From Dolomedes plantarius (Eukaryota; Arthropoda; Arachnida; Araneae; Dolomedidae), in NCBI GenBank assembly GCA_907164885.2, contig OU015499.1, positions 150,278,297 through 150,342,296 on the forward strand: 64,000 nt of DNA. Reading direction: 5' to 3'. The notes below the pieces were generated by a model. That model saw only the letters and a list, made by a program, of their open reading frames with translations, did no database searches and was not told where the DNA came from. The position numbers and the translations under genes were made by a program. Shown here piece by piece: positions 1-11,929 of this stretch; positions within the stretch are counted from its first letter, which is position 1; each line of letters starts with the position of its first letter.

Positions 1-264
1 TTCAAATTTCATAAATTGGAGAGGGAGTTTTTCCCTCTTTCTCGTTTCATTAAAGAAACGGAATTTCGCTAATTTAAATCGCGCGATAATTAATTTCCTA
101 GCCAGCCTCCGTATAATTGTGTGGGAATTTAGGGATATTTATTTTTCCCCAGTTTCGAAATGTTTTGCTGTTTTTTCGCTCCCCTCTTTACCGATATATG
201 TCCCGACAGGTAAATAAATTTATGTGCTGGTTGGGTTTTTTTTTAAATACCCGAAACGCTCTGT

Positions 265-978
265 TTTGTTTGGAAAAATCTGTAAGAAGTTAAACAGGCC
301 CAGAATAATTGAAGATTGTTATTTAGTTTGAAACTACGTATTATTAATTTAAGATAGGATTGAATTACCTGTGCGTTGCGCTAAAATTATTCGATATGTT
401 TCAGATAGAAATAAATTACCTACACATAGAACTAAAATTTGTAAGTTTTTTTTTAGTTATTCAACACAGCAAAACCTGTGTTTAATTGCAAACAATACCA
501 CCCCCGTAAAGATAAAGCAAGTTTCTTCAGACATATATTTTTAATTATATTTCATATTACTCGATATTCATTATTGATTTTTGAGGGAAGATGGCGGGTT
601 ATTTCAGATTCCATTGCAGCTATCTTTTGTTTGGAAAAATCTGCAAGAAGTTAAACAGGCCCAAAATAATTGTAGATTGTTATTTAGTTTGAAACTACGT
701 ATTATTAATTTAAGATAGGATTGAATTACCTGTGGGTTGCGCTAAAATTACTGGATATGTTTCAGATAGAAATAAATTACCTACACATAGAACTAAAATT
801 TTTTTTTAGTTATTCAACACAGCAAAACCTGTATGTAATTGCAAACAATACCGCCCCCGTAAAGATAAAGCAAGTATCTTCAGACATATATTTTTAATTA
901 TATTTCATATTACTTGATATTCTTTATTGATTTTTGAGGGAAGATGGCGGGTTATTTCAGATTCCATTGCAGCTATCT
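265..978. repeat. Tandem duplication, two copies of a ~361-bp unit
   Basis: The stretch from about 265 to 624 recurs from about 626 to 978 with few changes. Matching landmarks such as TGGAAAAATC lie at 271 and 632, giving an offset of 361. Both copies end in the same segment, which contains GATGGCGGGTTATTTCAG. Copy 2 lacks a few bases near 800. No coding frame runs through it. It is a simple local duplication; I do not recognise the unit. Confidence 0.85.
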
Positions 979-984
979 GTCGGA

Positions 985-1090
985 TGAATTACGGATGCAT
1001 CATCGACAACAAAACATCGATGTTTTGAAACATCGATATTCAAAATTAAAACATCGATGCTAATAAAACATCGCCCCAAAACCATCGATG
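985..1090. repeat. ATCGATG-rich element end
   Basis: A cluster of ACATCGATGTTTT-type motifs follows ACGGATGCATCATCGAC. The same vocabulary appears in the opposite orientation at 13838-13968, where it ends in GATGTCGCATCCCTA. The two pieces look like ends of one dispersed DNA element, possibly hAT-like because of the TAGGGATGC terminus. I could not find a complete copy or target duplications here. Confidence 0.4.
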
Positions 1091-1141
1091 TTTATGAACT
1101 TTCATTTTTTAAAACTGGTTTAGTAACCTCTAAGATTAATG

Positions 1142-1561
1142 CAGTGGCGTAGCGAGGGGGGGGGGCAAGGGGTGTCTATCATGCCCCGGGCGCCACTTGC
1201 AGAGGGGCGCCAATATAAGGTCTATATATTACATTACTATATGTTTTTCGGGGTGGGGGTGCCAATATAAGGTCTATATATTATATTACTATATGTTTTT
1301 TTTTGGGGGGTGCCAATATAAGATCTATATATTATATTTATATATGTTTTTCGGGAGGGCGCCAATATAAGGTCTATATATTATATTAGTATATGTTTTT
1401 CGGGGGGGGGGGTGGCCAATATAAGGTCTATATATTATATTAATATATGTTTTGCGGGGGGCGCCAATATAAGGTCTATATATTATATTACTATATGTTT
1501 TGCCGGGGGGCTCCACAAAGGTATTGTGCCCCGGGCGCCAGTTATGCTCGGTACGCCACTG
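1142..1561 (+). mobile_element. hAT-type non-autonomous element, family 1 (copy 1)
   Basis: The ends are CAGTGGCGTAGCGAG and TACGCCACTG, forming short terminal inverted repeats. An exact 8-bp direct repeat GATTAATG flanks the element at 1134-1141 and 1562-1569, the target-duplication length of the hAT superfamily. Inside are about five imperfect units of some 60 bp. Each carries CCAATATAAGGTCTATATAT followed by ATTACTATATG and a G-run. The outer internal parts carry GCCCCGGGCGCC. There is no transposase. Related copies are at 17002-19473 and 29237-29849. Confidence 0.9.
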
Positions 1562-2122
1562 GATTAATGTTACTTCGGTTAGTCATGGAGGGGGGGGGGA
1601 GTAATTTTACTCTCAGGTTGGGCTGAAACAAATGACGAAAACTTGGTTGCTAGAGTCAGCGCATATCGCAGAATTTCCATTACACATTTTAATAACTTTT
1701 ACCAGAAAATTGAGGAAGAAATTATTGCAATTTATTAACAAATCTTTTATTTTCAAATTAAATAATACAAAAGAAAATTACATATATTTACACCAATTTG
1801 AAGTACTGATGCAAAACCAACGTATGGTTGAAAACTGAACAAGTTTATATTTTCTTTACTGTAAATAACAATTATTGGGCCATATAATTGTTATTCATTG
1901 GTTGTTCATTGCCATTTGTCTCTAATCGGTTCCCCCTTTTGTATTCGTCCTTTTCAGAATTCAGACTTACATTTACTGAGTGGGAAAATTATGCTAAGTG
2001 GTCAATTTTTTTTATTATGGTACATTTTCATTGAAGAAAAACATTTCATTAAAAAAAAACAGACTTTCCGTAGAAAAGCCCCATTTTTAACCCTTTAAAT
2101 TTTAGCTTTAAAAATTCTCGTG

Positions 2123-2139
2123 CTTGCGTGTGTGTGTGT

Positions 2140-2170
<31 letters not shown>

Positions 2171-2200
2171 CGTGTGTGTGTGTGCGTGCGTGCGCGCGCA
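2123..2200. repeat. (TG/CG)n microsatellite
   Basis: Alternating purine-pyrimidine tract of TG, with CG interspersed, ending in GCGCGCGCA. It is able in principle to form Z-DNA. No gene context supports a regulatory role. Confidence 0.9.
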
Positions 2201-2486
2201 TGCCCTTTTCCCGAGGTTATCTAGAGGTTAGCGCGCTGTTTTCTGCATTGGAACAACAAAAGATGTGATCCATATCACCGTCTTGGACTACCTGCATTTC
2301 CTTCTCGAAGGAATGTTAATTAATTAGTTGTAGTGTCATCCATAAATACGTTACATACCAAGAAAATTATCAGATGATCTTATACCTGAAAAATTTATGA
2401 ACTGCTTTTTTATTTTATTAAGAACTTTCACTGTAGTTCTTTTATGGTACCCTAAAATAATCAAGAGTCGTATTGTCAATGTATTA

Positions 2487-3264
2487 AGGTTGACAGTGAA
2501 CTTTCAAAATTGTGAAATTTGTCCAAAAATTCGATTTTTTTATTTTATTGAATTGTGAAACTGCGGACGAGTAGGAATGTGCTGCAAAAAGAATTTTTAA
2601 TTTTTGTGATTACTTTTATAGTTATAGGCATTTGTATTTAATTTAGATATTATGTGGTTACTAATAGCCATAACTTTAAATGCGTTATTCTCAAAATAAA
2701 TATTATCATGTCATACGAATATTCAAACTGCTCCGGGCGCATTTCTAATTATCGTATTGCTTTGAAATTTGAGTTTTATATACTTAACTGTATATCAAAT
2801 AAATCTTATTGAAAAAAAATTATGCTTCGTAGCTCAGAATTTCTAAATTTTGTACTTGAAAAGATGATTTACAGGCATTTTGCGTAATAAAAAGGGTGTT
2901 TTCCCTATTATTATTTTTTTCTCTTTATATTTTTAATGAATGCTTAAAATAAGCAATAAGTTTCATTGTTAGTTCTATAAGGTATCCTGTAAATAAAAAT
3001 TACCATATTATATGCATAATAAATGCGCATGGAACATTTTTAATTAGGCCAATTTTTGATATAATTAATAATTCATAATTCATAAATTATTAATATTTCA
3101 TCATTAAATTTTAACCACTTTTACATACCTATGTTACTAATCACATATTCAAATTTCAAGCAAATTCATTCAAAACAAAAAAGTTAGGCAAGAAAAAAGT
3201 TAGGCAAAAAAAGTTAGGTTTTCAAGCAATTTCATTCAAAACAAAAAAAGTTAGGTTTGAAGGT
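2487..3264. mobile_element. Decayed copy of a ~0.72-kb TIR element
   Basis: This is homologous along most of its length to 11930-12650. Shared landmarks include GACGAGTAGGAATGTGCT, GCTCCGGGCGCATTTCTA and ATTATGCTTCGTAGCT. Its left edge follows TTAA. Its right end has lost the terminal repeat and carries an internal duplication of the segment with AAAAAAGTTAGG. No coding frame. Confidence 0.75.
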
Positions 3265-4585
3265 GGCAAAATCTTCTTTTCAAAGGTATGTTTATAATTA
3301 ATTACAGTATCATGCGTAAATATGTTACACACCGGGAAAATTACCAGGTGATCTAATATCTGAAAAATTTATGAACGGCATTCTCAATTTTTGTAAATAA
3401 CTTTTTCTTTAATTCTTTTTTCTGGAATTTTTCCGTTATTCCTTCACTTCCCATTCCATTAAGAGAAATAGAGAGATCCTTGAAAATCGGCAGATAATTA
3501 ATTCCTTACCCTGCCTCTGTAACTGTGAGAAATTCAAGTTTAAGAGTATTTCTTGCTTCCCTTCCCTCCCTCGTTTGCCCCGGCATGCATTACAAAAGAT
3601 AAATTTGCATTCTAATAGCGTTTTCACCCGTTGAAAGGTATACGTTCTGTTATGGAAAACGGTAAAAATTAACTACTCCGTTACTAAAATGTTTCACTTG
3701 CTATAATACTTACTTACGAAGCGTTCATAATTAATTCGCGATACTATGCCGTGTAATTACTTACGTTCCAAATAAAATTTGGATATAATAATTAATTTCA
3801 ACCTTTAAAATGGATTCTGTTTTTTCTTTCCCCTATGCGCCTACACATACCATTCCGTTGAATATATTATAATTTTTTTTTTCGGGGATTCGAAACAATT
3901 TAGGACCGTCACTACGCGTAAAAATTGGTGCATTTTAGAATCTGAACGTAAAAAAAAAAAGTTTTTTTTTTTTTTTAATGACTAATTTAAATAAATCTTG
4001 TCTCATCTATTTAATTAGTATTAAAAGAAACGATATATTAAAGCTGATGTATGCGATATGATATTACTTTTTTTTTGAAGTTGTAATTAATTAATGCTGT
4101 TTAAAAACTTGTTAATTAGTGATTATTATTTTATTACTTTTGTTTACAGGAATCTGTTGGAAAATGAAAATTTAAGAGTGTGTTGCTAATGGATAACGTT
4201 GGTGATTTTTAAAAATAAATATTGAGACCTACTTCGCGGGCTATAAAAAATTATATTTTATTAATAAAAATTAATATCATCTATCGGTTAAAATAATTCC
4301 ACCCTACAGTTAAAATAATGTTGTTAGAGATAGGTTATATTTGAGCAAATTAAAAAATATATATAATATTAAGTTAAACAGGTGTCTAGGGAAATAATCA
4401 TTCAATTTTTTTTCTATTTTTTATACTCGTAAATTACATATAAACTAGAAGTTTCTTATAATTATTTAATTTTTCTTTTCATAAGTTTATATCGCAATTT
4501 TTTTTCAGTTTAATTGCTTTATTACTTTAAAAAAACCTTTCAAATATCGCCCACAAAATTTTTTTTATCTTCAATGTTAGGTTCA
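3265..4585. other. AT-rich stretch, nothing recognised
   Basis: Strongly AT-rich DNA with homopolymer T and A runs, for example near 3950-3976. I see no repeat structure, RNA gene or credible coding frame. One 63-codon minus-strand frame at 3436-3627 has no recognisable features. Confidence 0.6.
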
Positions 4586-4745
4586 GGGGTATAATTTAGC
4601 ACTATATTCTTTAGTATGTTCTATTAGATTTAATTTGAATATTTTCTTATACATTATTTTGTCTATAAAATATCCGTTACGATTTTTTTATAAATATATA
4701 TATATAATTTTTTACATATCAGTTGCATACATTGATTGTTGTATT

Positions 4746-4792
<47 letters not shown>

Positions 4793-4798
4793 CATTAT
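4586..4798 (+). mobile_element. Helitron family 1, internal fragment
   Basis: The stretch from the ATATTCTTTAGTATG motif through TTTTGTCTATAAAATATCC matches the interior of the complete Helitron at 5069-5791. Both termini are missing. It is followed by a (TA)n tract at about 4747-4790. Confidence 0.65.
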
Positions 4799-5068
4799 AT
4801 AGGCGGTATATAGGCATTAATTAAGTCAACGGTAACAAACGATAAACAGTAATTAAGTCAGCAATGATAAAGTGTTGAATTTTTAATGCACTTTATAACG
4901 CTAAGCCTTGCATGTAACACACTCTAATGAAAGGATCAGTTATGCAACGAAACCCACCTCTAGCGTACCTAGTTGTCATGGGCTTAGGTTTTTTCCATCT
5001 TATGGTCTCATCCATACCCAAAAAGGTCCATGGCTAATGGGCATGCTTTCATTAAGTGACCCCTCTCA

Positions 5069-5687
5069 TCTATATACATAAAACAGTTCCGTAACTGACT
5101 CACTGACATACAACGCACAGACCAAACCGCTGGACCTAAAGGGCTGAAATTTTGCATGGCGATTCTTCTTATAGTGTAGGGGTGCACTGAGAAAGATTTT
5201 TGAAAAATTCTTCTTAGATTTTTTAAAATTAAATTTCTAAGTTGTTTGTGTAACTTTTTTAAAGTTTGCATTTAAAATAATAAACTGAGGGTTATAAAAT
5301 TTATATCACGAGAAAGACCATAAAAATTCCTTTAAAATGAAATCTTTTCGAATCTTTACCTCCATTTTCTGATTTTTGGTGATTTTTCAAAGATTCATTT
5401 TTAGAATATAATCTATTAAATGCTGATCACGTGGTTTCTTTTCTTTTTTGTGATACTTTAAACTAATTTTGCGTCACGTGCATAACAACGAAATACACAA
5501 AAAATAATTTTCTTGCGAATGCGGCAGACGATTGGAAGAAATTATCCAAAAAAATATTAAAATACAGTAAAAGATATGTTCCTGAAACTGTACTATATTA
5601 ACTGCACTATATTCTTTAGTATGTTCTATTAGATTTAATTTGAATATTTTCTTATACATTATTTTGTCTATAAAAATATCCGTTACG

Positions 5688-5718
<31 letters not shown>

Positions 5719-5791
5719 GCCTTAATTGCATACATTGACCGTTGTATTTAATTTCAATGTACTCCGTAGCGAAATACGGGTATTCAGCTAG
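5069..5791 (+). mobile_element. Helitron family 1, copy A (non-autonomous)
   Basis: The left end is TCTATATACATAAAACAG preceded by A. The right end is TTCAGCTAG followed by T. This is the TC...CTAG signature of Helitrons, which insert between A and T without target duplication. A shared 5' block follows (AACTGACTCACTGACATACA, then a segment containing CCGCTGGACCTAAAGGGC). The interior has two CACGTG-containing motifs and a (TA)n tract. There is no Rep/helicase. An 87-codon minus-strand frame inside is incidental. A later (TA)n tract lies at 5692-5716. Confidence 0.88.
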
Positions 5792-7359
5792 TTAACATAT
5801 AATCCGCAAAAACTTCAACGCGGAACATGTTTTTGCGAAGTTTTTCTTCCCTTCAGAATCGTTACGGGGCGAAAATATGGCACACAAAAATTAAGTAGGG
5901 TCTTTAGTAGCCATCGAGGTGAGATGAGTCGTTCACAAACAAAATGAATCGTTCGTCTGTGGTTGCCACCCACTTGATCGCTTTCTGCGTTCTTTAGCCG
6001 ACCTGCATCCATTAACCGTTTAAGACGTATTTTTCCGTCGCATACTTTCAACCTGAGAAGCGTTTGTGACGGATCTTTCTACCCTACAGTCTGGTGTTTT
6101 AGGTGTGTCTCGTACGCTTCCGAATACCAAACCAGAGGACGGAATCATTCGCCAGAAACAGATCTGGAAAGAAAGAGATAGAAACTAGAAGAAAAAAAAA
6201 ACCTCAACTGCTTGTAGGGTCGAGACAGACAAACACCGTCGATTAACCCACAAATGTGGCTCACACACTGAATGGGTGACGAGCACAAAGCGACGGGGAT
6301 CGCTTAACTATGCTAATTGGAAACAAAACTCACCCTTTCACCCTCAGATGCGTTCGACTAATTAAAATCCCGGAATTTCCTATTCTTTCGCTGAAACCAG
6401 AAGCCATTGGTCGATACTCTCACTCCTCTCTCTCTCTCTCTCTCTCTGTACGGATAGAACGGAAACGTCCCCCCTCCCCCCCCCCGTGCAACCTCCCCCG
6501 TCTTCCGTCCGATCTGAATGGTTTAAATACAGCGGCTTGTAAAAATGGTTTTAAAAGGGGAATCCGTGAATGCTGAGGGATAAATGGATTTGTGTTTTGT
6601 TTCGCATTAATTTGCTGATGGCGGCTATTCAGCGATGGGCGTTTCCGAGAATTAACTCGGGGGGCTTTTGAAAAGGGATGACACGGCGTGCATCGAGCGC
6701 TTATCGGTTGACTACGGAAAATAAGGTTTGGTAATGCTCTTTTTTTGGGGGGGGGGGGGGGCAAAACGAGTGTAAATTCATCACTGATGGATTTTATTTT
6801 GGAACGGAATGTTCTGGAAAATTTTTCCCGGTCCAAATTTAGACGTTTTTTTTTTTTTTTTTTTTTTTTTTTTGACTATTTCAGAAGACTCTTCTGAAAT
6901 AGTTCATGATAATTATTTACCAGCATGTTTCATAGCGCGTGCAGACTTGAACAGCGCTCTCTGCTTCACCCCAGTGATTTATGTGTCTCTGTACACTGTT
7001 CTGCACCCGATCGCTTCCTCTGGCGGTCCTACAAAGAAACAGAGTGAGGTCAGCGGGTCAAATGGTCTCGAGCGGGGTCGGGGGAGACACCAAGAGCTGC
7101 GGAGATCAAGAACGAGAAGGGGGGTGGTTCTAAGTACCGTGTCTAATGTTACCGTTACTAAGTGATGTGACAGGAGTTGGGGAGAGAACTCTGTGCAATG
7201 TGAATGCACCATCAGGTAATGCATAATCATCGCGTGTTGCCTAAATCGAGGTAAACAACGCGGTAACTGCCTCGTGCACTCAAATCTTTGCGTTTGGGAC
7301 CTTAGGGGAAACTGGGGTAGAGTTAGAAAGCCCCCCGTCGCCCCATGAAGTAAGGTACA
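5792..7359. other. Low-copy stretch with simple repeats
   Basis: Less AT-rich than its surroundings. It contains a (CT)n tract at about 6419-6447, C and G runs near 6470-6486 and 6747-6762, and a poly-T run at about 6846-6873. Several overlapping short frames exist on both strands (for example 6420-6836 minus), but they run through the simple repeats and carry no recognisable domain. I make no gene call. Confidence 0.5.
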
Positions 7360-7519
7360 GTCGAATCGGAGCAGCCGCTTATTCGGACCGAATCCTAAAG
7401 AACCGAAACAAATCCCATTGCATAAGCCCAGTAGAGCTTGTTCGTGTAATCGGGCCTAGCCGGTTATTAGGGCCAAAATGATCGCGTCCCTATGTGGTCC
7501 GATTAACCGGAATTGACTG
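7360..7519. mobile_element. Short TIR element (MITE), pogo/Tigger-like, 160 bp
   Basis: Starts CAGTCGAATCGGAGCAGCC and ends AACCGGAATTGACTG. TA dinucleotides flank it closely on both sides. The interior GCTTATTCGGACCGAATCC and ATTTTGG-type blocks recur at 26429-26562 and 51526-51627. CAGT-starting TIRs with a TA target are typical of the pogo/Tigger branch of Tc1/mariner. No coding capacity. Confidence 0.7.
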
Positions 7520-8241
7520 TATATAAGCCCGGAGAAACATAGTGGTTACCCCGTAGGGATTCGGTTCGAGTTCCGACAAGCGTCACTCAATGCTGTCATG
7601 TTTAAGCCCGGTATGGACACGTTAAATGTGCAGGCCGTACTCTCCTCCATGGAGTTTTTTTAAGGTTGCAATGGAAGCATTAGAGCTAATGTATCTAATG
7701 AAAAATATGTGTATTCTATTTCATCGCTCCGAACTAGTTTTCATCACAATTTTTGGCCATTTTGAGGCAAATTTCATATTTTTCGATATGTACTACCATG
7801 AAAAAGCCTGCGAGCTATTGTATTTCTATTTCCACGTTTATCCTAACCCCCCCCCCCCCCCAATCGCCTGTCTTTGGAAAATACCTTCCATGGAAATCCT
7901 GACCATGGAAAATCACCATGCGAAGATTACCGGTAGCTACTACTAGACGCAGCCTTTTAAATACGATTCAAACAACGACTTGCCGTCATTCCACGGCACG
8001 AAACATGCATGCCTCGATATGCGCGGCGGATATTTTTAATATCTTCGTCTGCAAACATACGCTACCGATGTTCTTGTTTCCAATAAACTTTTTTCTCGTA
8101 CACCGGATATGACGTCATACTTTTCTCTCGCATTTTTCTCGAAAACTATGGGTCGTAGACGTAGAGTTCTTTGGACAATTTTAATGTACTCCACGCAAGG
8201 AATCTGACTGTGCAGAGTTTGGATGGTCTTGATGAAACACC

Positions 8242-8246
<5 letters not shown>

Positions 8247-8274
<28 letters not shown>
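8247..8274. repeat. (TA)n microsatellite
   Basis: A perfect TA run directly abuts the truncated left end of the Tigger-like element at 8275. Confidence 0.95.
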
Positions 8275-8280
<6 letters not shown>

Positions 8281-9236
8281 TTGTTATTACTGTTTTTGAT
8301 TCTTATAAGCGGTTGATTCTTATAGCCGAAATTTAGGTTTTCGTACAGGCACACACTCACCTATATGTACATATATTAGATAATTTACCATAAAATGTTC
8401 TTTAATTTGCGTTAATTATCTTTTACTAAATTATTTTTTATAATTTTAAAAATACAACTTAATTTCTAGACCTATAAGTAGATACACATGATTATAGTAA
8501 GAAAAGAAAAAATTCCAATATTTTTTACAACATACCTGCTTAACATAACAGTTTTAACATTTCAACTACAGGAAGGGAGCAAGAAAAAGTTTTCTATCAT
8601 AGTTTGACGTAATGAAATTTTCAGGAGGCTGTTTATACCTCTTTCAATACTAATAGTCTCAGACGAAGATTCACCTTCTAGCTCTCGTTTCACGGTTTGA
8701 TAACGTGCTGAATCTACTATTGTCACGTTTGCCTAAGTGATAGTGGACACTTCGCCGAAGATTTATGTGTTTCAGGATTTATGTGTCCAGGAAGCCGCAA
8801 CCAGGATGTGGGAGGTGGGAAAAAAGAGTCCCTATTTTTGTTTGTCAGTGGAGAAAAGTGAAATCGGACCCGGACGGGTAAAGATGCCCCCGGGTCAAGC
8901 TAATAGGACAGTGATGTGCTAAAGCGTTTAAGGGGAAACTATTATGTTATGTCTAACAAAGAAAGGGATGCATTTTAAGACTATATTCCATCCAATCTTA
9001 ACAATCTTTTTTTTTAAAAAAAGAAAGAACTTCGTGCCTCTTGAGGGTTTAAGTGGCTGTTTTGGAAAAATGAAAGGAAAGCGAAGAGTGTGAACTGATT
9101 CTTAAAACCGGTGGATTGATTCTTTAAAGCGAAAATTTTAACATGGAAATAATACATTTGTTTATTTTTTTGCGATATTGATTCTTATAAACGGTTGATT
9201 CTTATAACCACTGATCACTATAAGCGGTGGTTACTG
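8275..9236 (-). mobile_element. Tigger-like element, copy 2, one TIR end lost
   Basis: This is an inverted copy of 42665-43650. The right end has an intact terminus (ATAAGCGGTGGTTACTG) flanked by TA. At the left, the first 22 or so bases of the other terminus are absent and a (TA)n run takes their place. On the minus strand, about 8760 down to 8570, both copies share a frame ending at the same stop. Its tail contains LRQT and IENF, somewhat like the C-terminus of Tigger/jerky transposases. That family assignment is tentative. The rest is frameshifted. Confidence 0.75.
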
Positions 9237-9318
9237 TATATATATGTAATTTGGAATCCCCCCCCCCGCACACACCAGAAGGTTATAGTTCCGGCACCCT
9301 CTATTTCTAGAAATCGAG

Positions 9319-9320
<2 letters not shown>

Positions 9321-9374
<54 letters not shown>
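9321..9374. repeat. (TA)n microsatellite
   Basis: A perfect TA run of about 54 bp. The short frames crossing it (IYIYIY peptides on both strands) are artefacts of the repeat. Confidence 0.95.
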
Positions 9375-10149
9375 GTATATCCTATTTCGTGAAATTGATC
9401 TGCGATCTTTCTTCTTACAACGTCTCGATTCGGAGCAGGCCCTAACCTCGCAGACGACTTCCCGGGGATTCCCCAACTGTCGTCCTGCAGACCTGATCGC
9501 CTCTTCAAAAACGATTCTATATCATTCCCTTATTTTTATTTACTTCTTTTTTTTTTTCCTCCATATTCCGAATTCGAACACCACTCGGGGACATCGACCG
9601 CACTCCCCGCACACATTCCCAGCCCGCGTGACTCCTCAACCCTTCAGGTTTCGGGGTTGTTCCGCGGCCGACACCTGTTCGAACCTTTTTCGGAACAACG
9701 CGCGCGAGAGAGAGAGAGAGGGGTTATTCACGTCATCCCGAAAAACACGACGCGTAGGGGAATCAGGTGTGGTGTCGCGGACGAGGCTCAGAATTTTTCT
9801 GGTTTCTGCCAAAAATAGTGATGTGACAGACGATAATAACGAGCGCGGGGGTTGTGATAGTGTTCTAAAAAGTACGTGCAGTCACGTCTGGCTAAAGTAG
9901 GGGTTTTCTGTTTGTGGGATAATTTTTTCGATTGAAGGAGTGATTTCTTTGTGATATTTTTCGACTTTAGAAGGTATTATTCCCGAAATATTGTTTCTTT
10001 TTTTATAGAAATCGTTTTTCTTTAATGACGTGTTCATCTGTAAGTTTTGAACGCAAGAAATGAACATGATATATATAATGTATGTGGTTATAAATACTAC
10101 AAGGCCTTATAAAAAAGATGTTAAGTGGACGAGTTAAAAGTAAAAAACC
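9375..10149. other. Low-copy, locally GC-richer stretch
   Basis: The part from about 9410 to 9890 is richer in CpG than the surrounding DNA and contains a (GA)n tract at about 9706-9721. It could be the edge of a promoter or an old element. I see no TATA/Inr arrangement, splice-bounded exon or recognisable peptide that would decide this. Confidence 0.4.
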
Positions 10150-11155
10150 TGATTATAAAACTCCCACAGAATAATTTAACTTTCGGATTGACACATTAAG
10201 TTAACGTGCCTAAAAAAAAATAATAAACAAATATATATTAAAGTTAAAAATACTGGATATAACACAGATACTCAATAATTTAACTTTCGGATTAACGCAT
10301 TCACTTAACGTGCCTAAATAAATAAATAAATATTAAAGTTAAAAGGACTGTATATAACACTGCCACTCAGTAATTTAACTTTAGGGTTGACGCATTCACT
10401 TCACGTGCCTAAAAAAATAAATAAATGTTAAAGTTAAATGGACTGGATATAACACAGACACTCCATAATTTAACTTTCGGGTTGCCGCATTCACTTCACG
10501 TGCCTAAAAAAATAAATATATATTAAAGTTAAAAGGACTGGATATAACACAGATACTCAATAATTTTACTTTCGGACTGACGCATTCGCTTAACGTGCCT
10601 AAAAAAATAAATAAATATTAAAGTTAAAAGGACTGGATATAACACTGCCACTCAGTAATTTTACTTTCGGACTGACGCATTCGCTTAACGTGCCTAAAAA
10701 AATAAATAAATATTAAAGTTAAAAGGACTGGATATAACACTGACACTCAGTAATTTAACTTTCGGGTTGCCGCATTCACTTCACGTGCCTAAAAAAATAA
10801 ATATATATTAAAGTTAAAAGGACTGGATATAACACAGATACTCAATAGTTTTACTTTCGGACTGACGCATTCGCTTAACGTGCCTAAAAAAATAAATAAA
10901 TATTAAAGTTAAAAGGACTGGATATAACACAGATACTCAATAATTTTACTTTCGGACTGACGCATTCGCTTAACGTGCCTAAAAAAATAAATAAATATTA
11001 AAGTTAAAAGGACTGGATATAACACTGCCACTCAGTAATTTAACTTTAAAGTTGACGCATTCACTTAACGTACCTAAAAAAGTAAATAAATATATCTTAA
11101 AGTTAAAAAGATTGTATATAACACTGACACACAATAATTTAACTTTCAGGTTGAC
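10150..11155. repeat. 95-bp satellite array, ~10 units
   Basis: The landmark AAGTTAAAAG recurs at 10621, 10716, 10811, 10906 and 11001, giving a period of 95. Each unit contains AATTTAACTTTCGG, a GACGCATTCACTTAACG block, a CCTAAAAAAATAAATAAAT block, then AAAGTTAAAAGGACTGGATA. TTTAACTTT and AAAGTTAAA are mutual inverted repeats, so every monomer can fold. Monomers fall into two classes (GACTGACGCATTCGC versus GTTGCCGCATTCACTTCACG). Units at both edges are the most diverged. Confidence 0.92.
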
Positions 11156-11929
11156 TTTTCTCGGTTGTTGAGATATATATGTGGGGGAGAGGCGAACTTA
11201 GACGAATAGAAAAATTCAATAAAATTGTGGAATTCATGTACATATTATATAAAATTGTTTAAAACTATATTATTTACATAGCAGAAAATGGATAATTAAT
11301 TAAGTCAATCCGTTCCTGTGATATAAGCGAAGGCAGCAAGAACCTATGTGAACGAGAAGTACAGGACGTCTTTTCTAGAATTACGTGGTCCTGTGATGCA
11401 AATATCCAAGAAGTCCCAAAACGAGAGGCAAAATGCATCAGACAATGCCCCCCTTTTCTGAGCTTTTCGCGGGGAGAGCATTAAAACACTCGAAACGAAT
11501 AAATTACTGTAATGCGGCAAACGTCTCTCAAGTGCGCGCAGGTATTTTATCCGAAATCAGATATAACTCACGCCCGGTAGCAGCGGAGTGGGGAAATATC
11601 CATTCGCTCGTGGGATTTGGGTCAATTTTTATTATAAGTGGATGGGGGCACGATCACAATGACTGCGAAACTGGGCCACATGCTATATGGCGCGCGTATG
11701 GAAACTTAACTCTTTCTCAAGTCGGCGGACATTTTTATTTTTCGACACCGTTGCCAAGAAACAAGTAGAAATTATATTTCTTTTTTTTTTGTTTTTTGTA
11801 AATTGCCCTAATTTAATTTTTTCTCCTTCTGGGAATGTTTCTCTTGCGAAATTAAATCGCCTCACAGAGTATACTATTAAAAAAAAAATGCGTGTAAAAG
11901 ATCAAATTTTTCTTTTTTTTTTTTTTAAA
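11156..11929. other. Low-copy stretch, no gene recognised
   Basis: It contains a 111-codon plus-strand frame at 11433-11768, overlapped by others at its 3' end. None shows a recognisable domain, signal peptide or splice context. It ends in a poly-T tract next to the element at 11930. Confidence 0.4.

Noticed and set aside
2214..2300. tRNA-like head (TCTAGAGGTTAGCGCGC)
   Set aside because: No B box at the right distance and no SINE body recognised.
6420..6836. 138-codon minus-strand frame
   Set aside because: It reads through (CT)n and poly-G/C runs as low-complexity Arg/Glu and Pro; no domain.
7525..7600. Possible tRNA gene (CATAGTGGTTA followed by GGTTCGAGTTCC)
   Set aside because: The A- and B-box-like motifs are too close together and no cloverleaf stems form. 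At most it is a relic of a tRNA-derived SINE.
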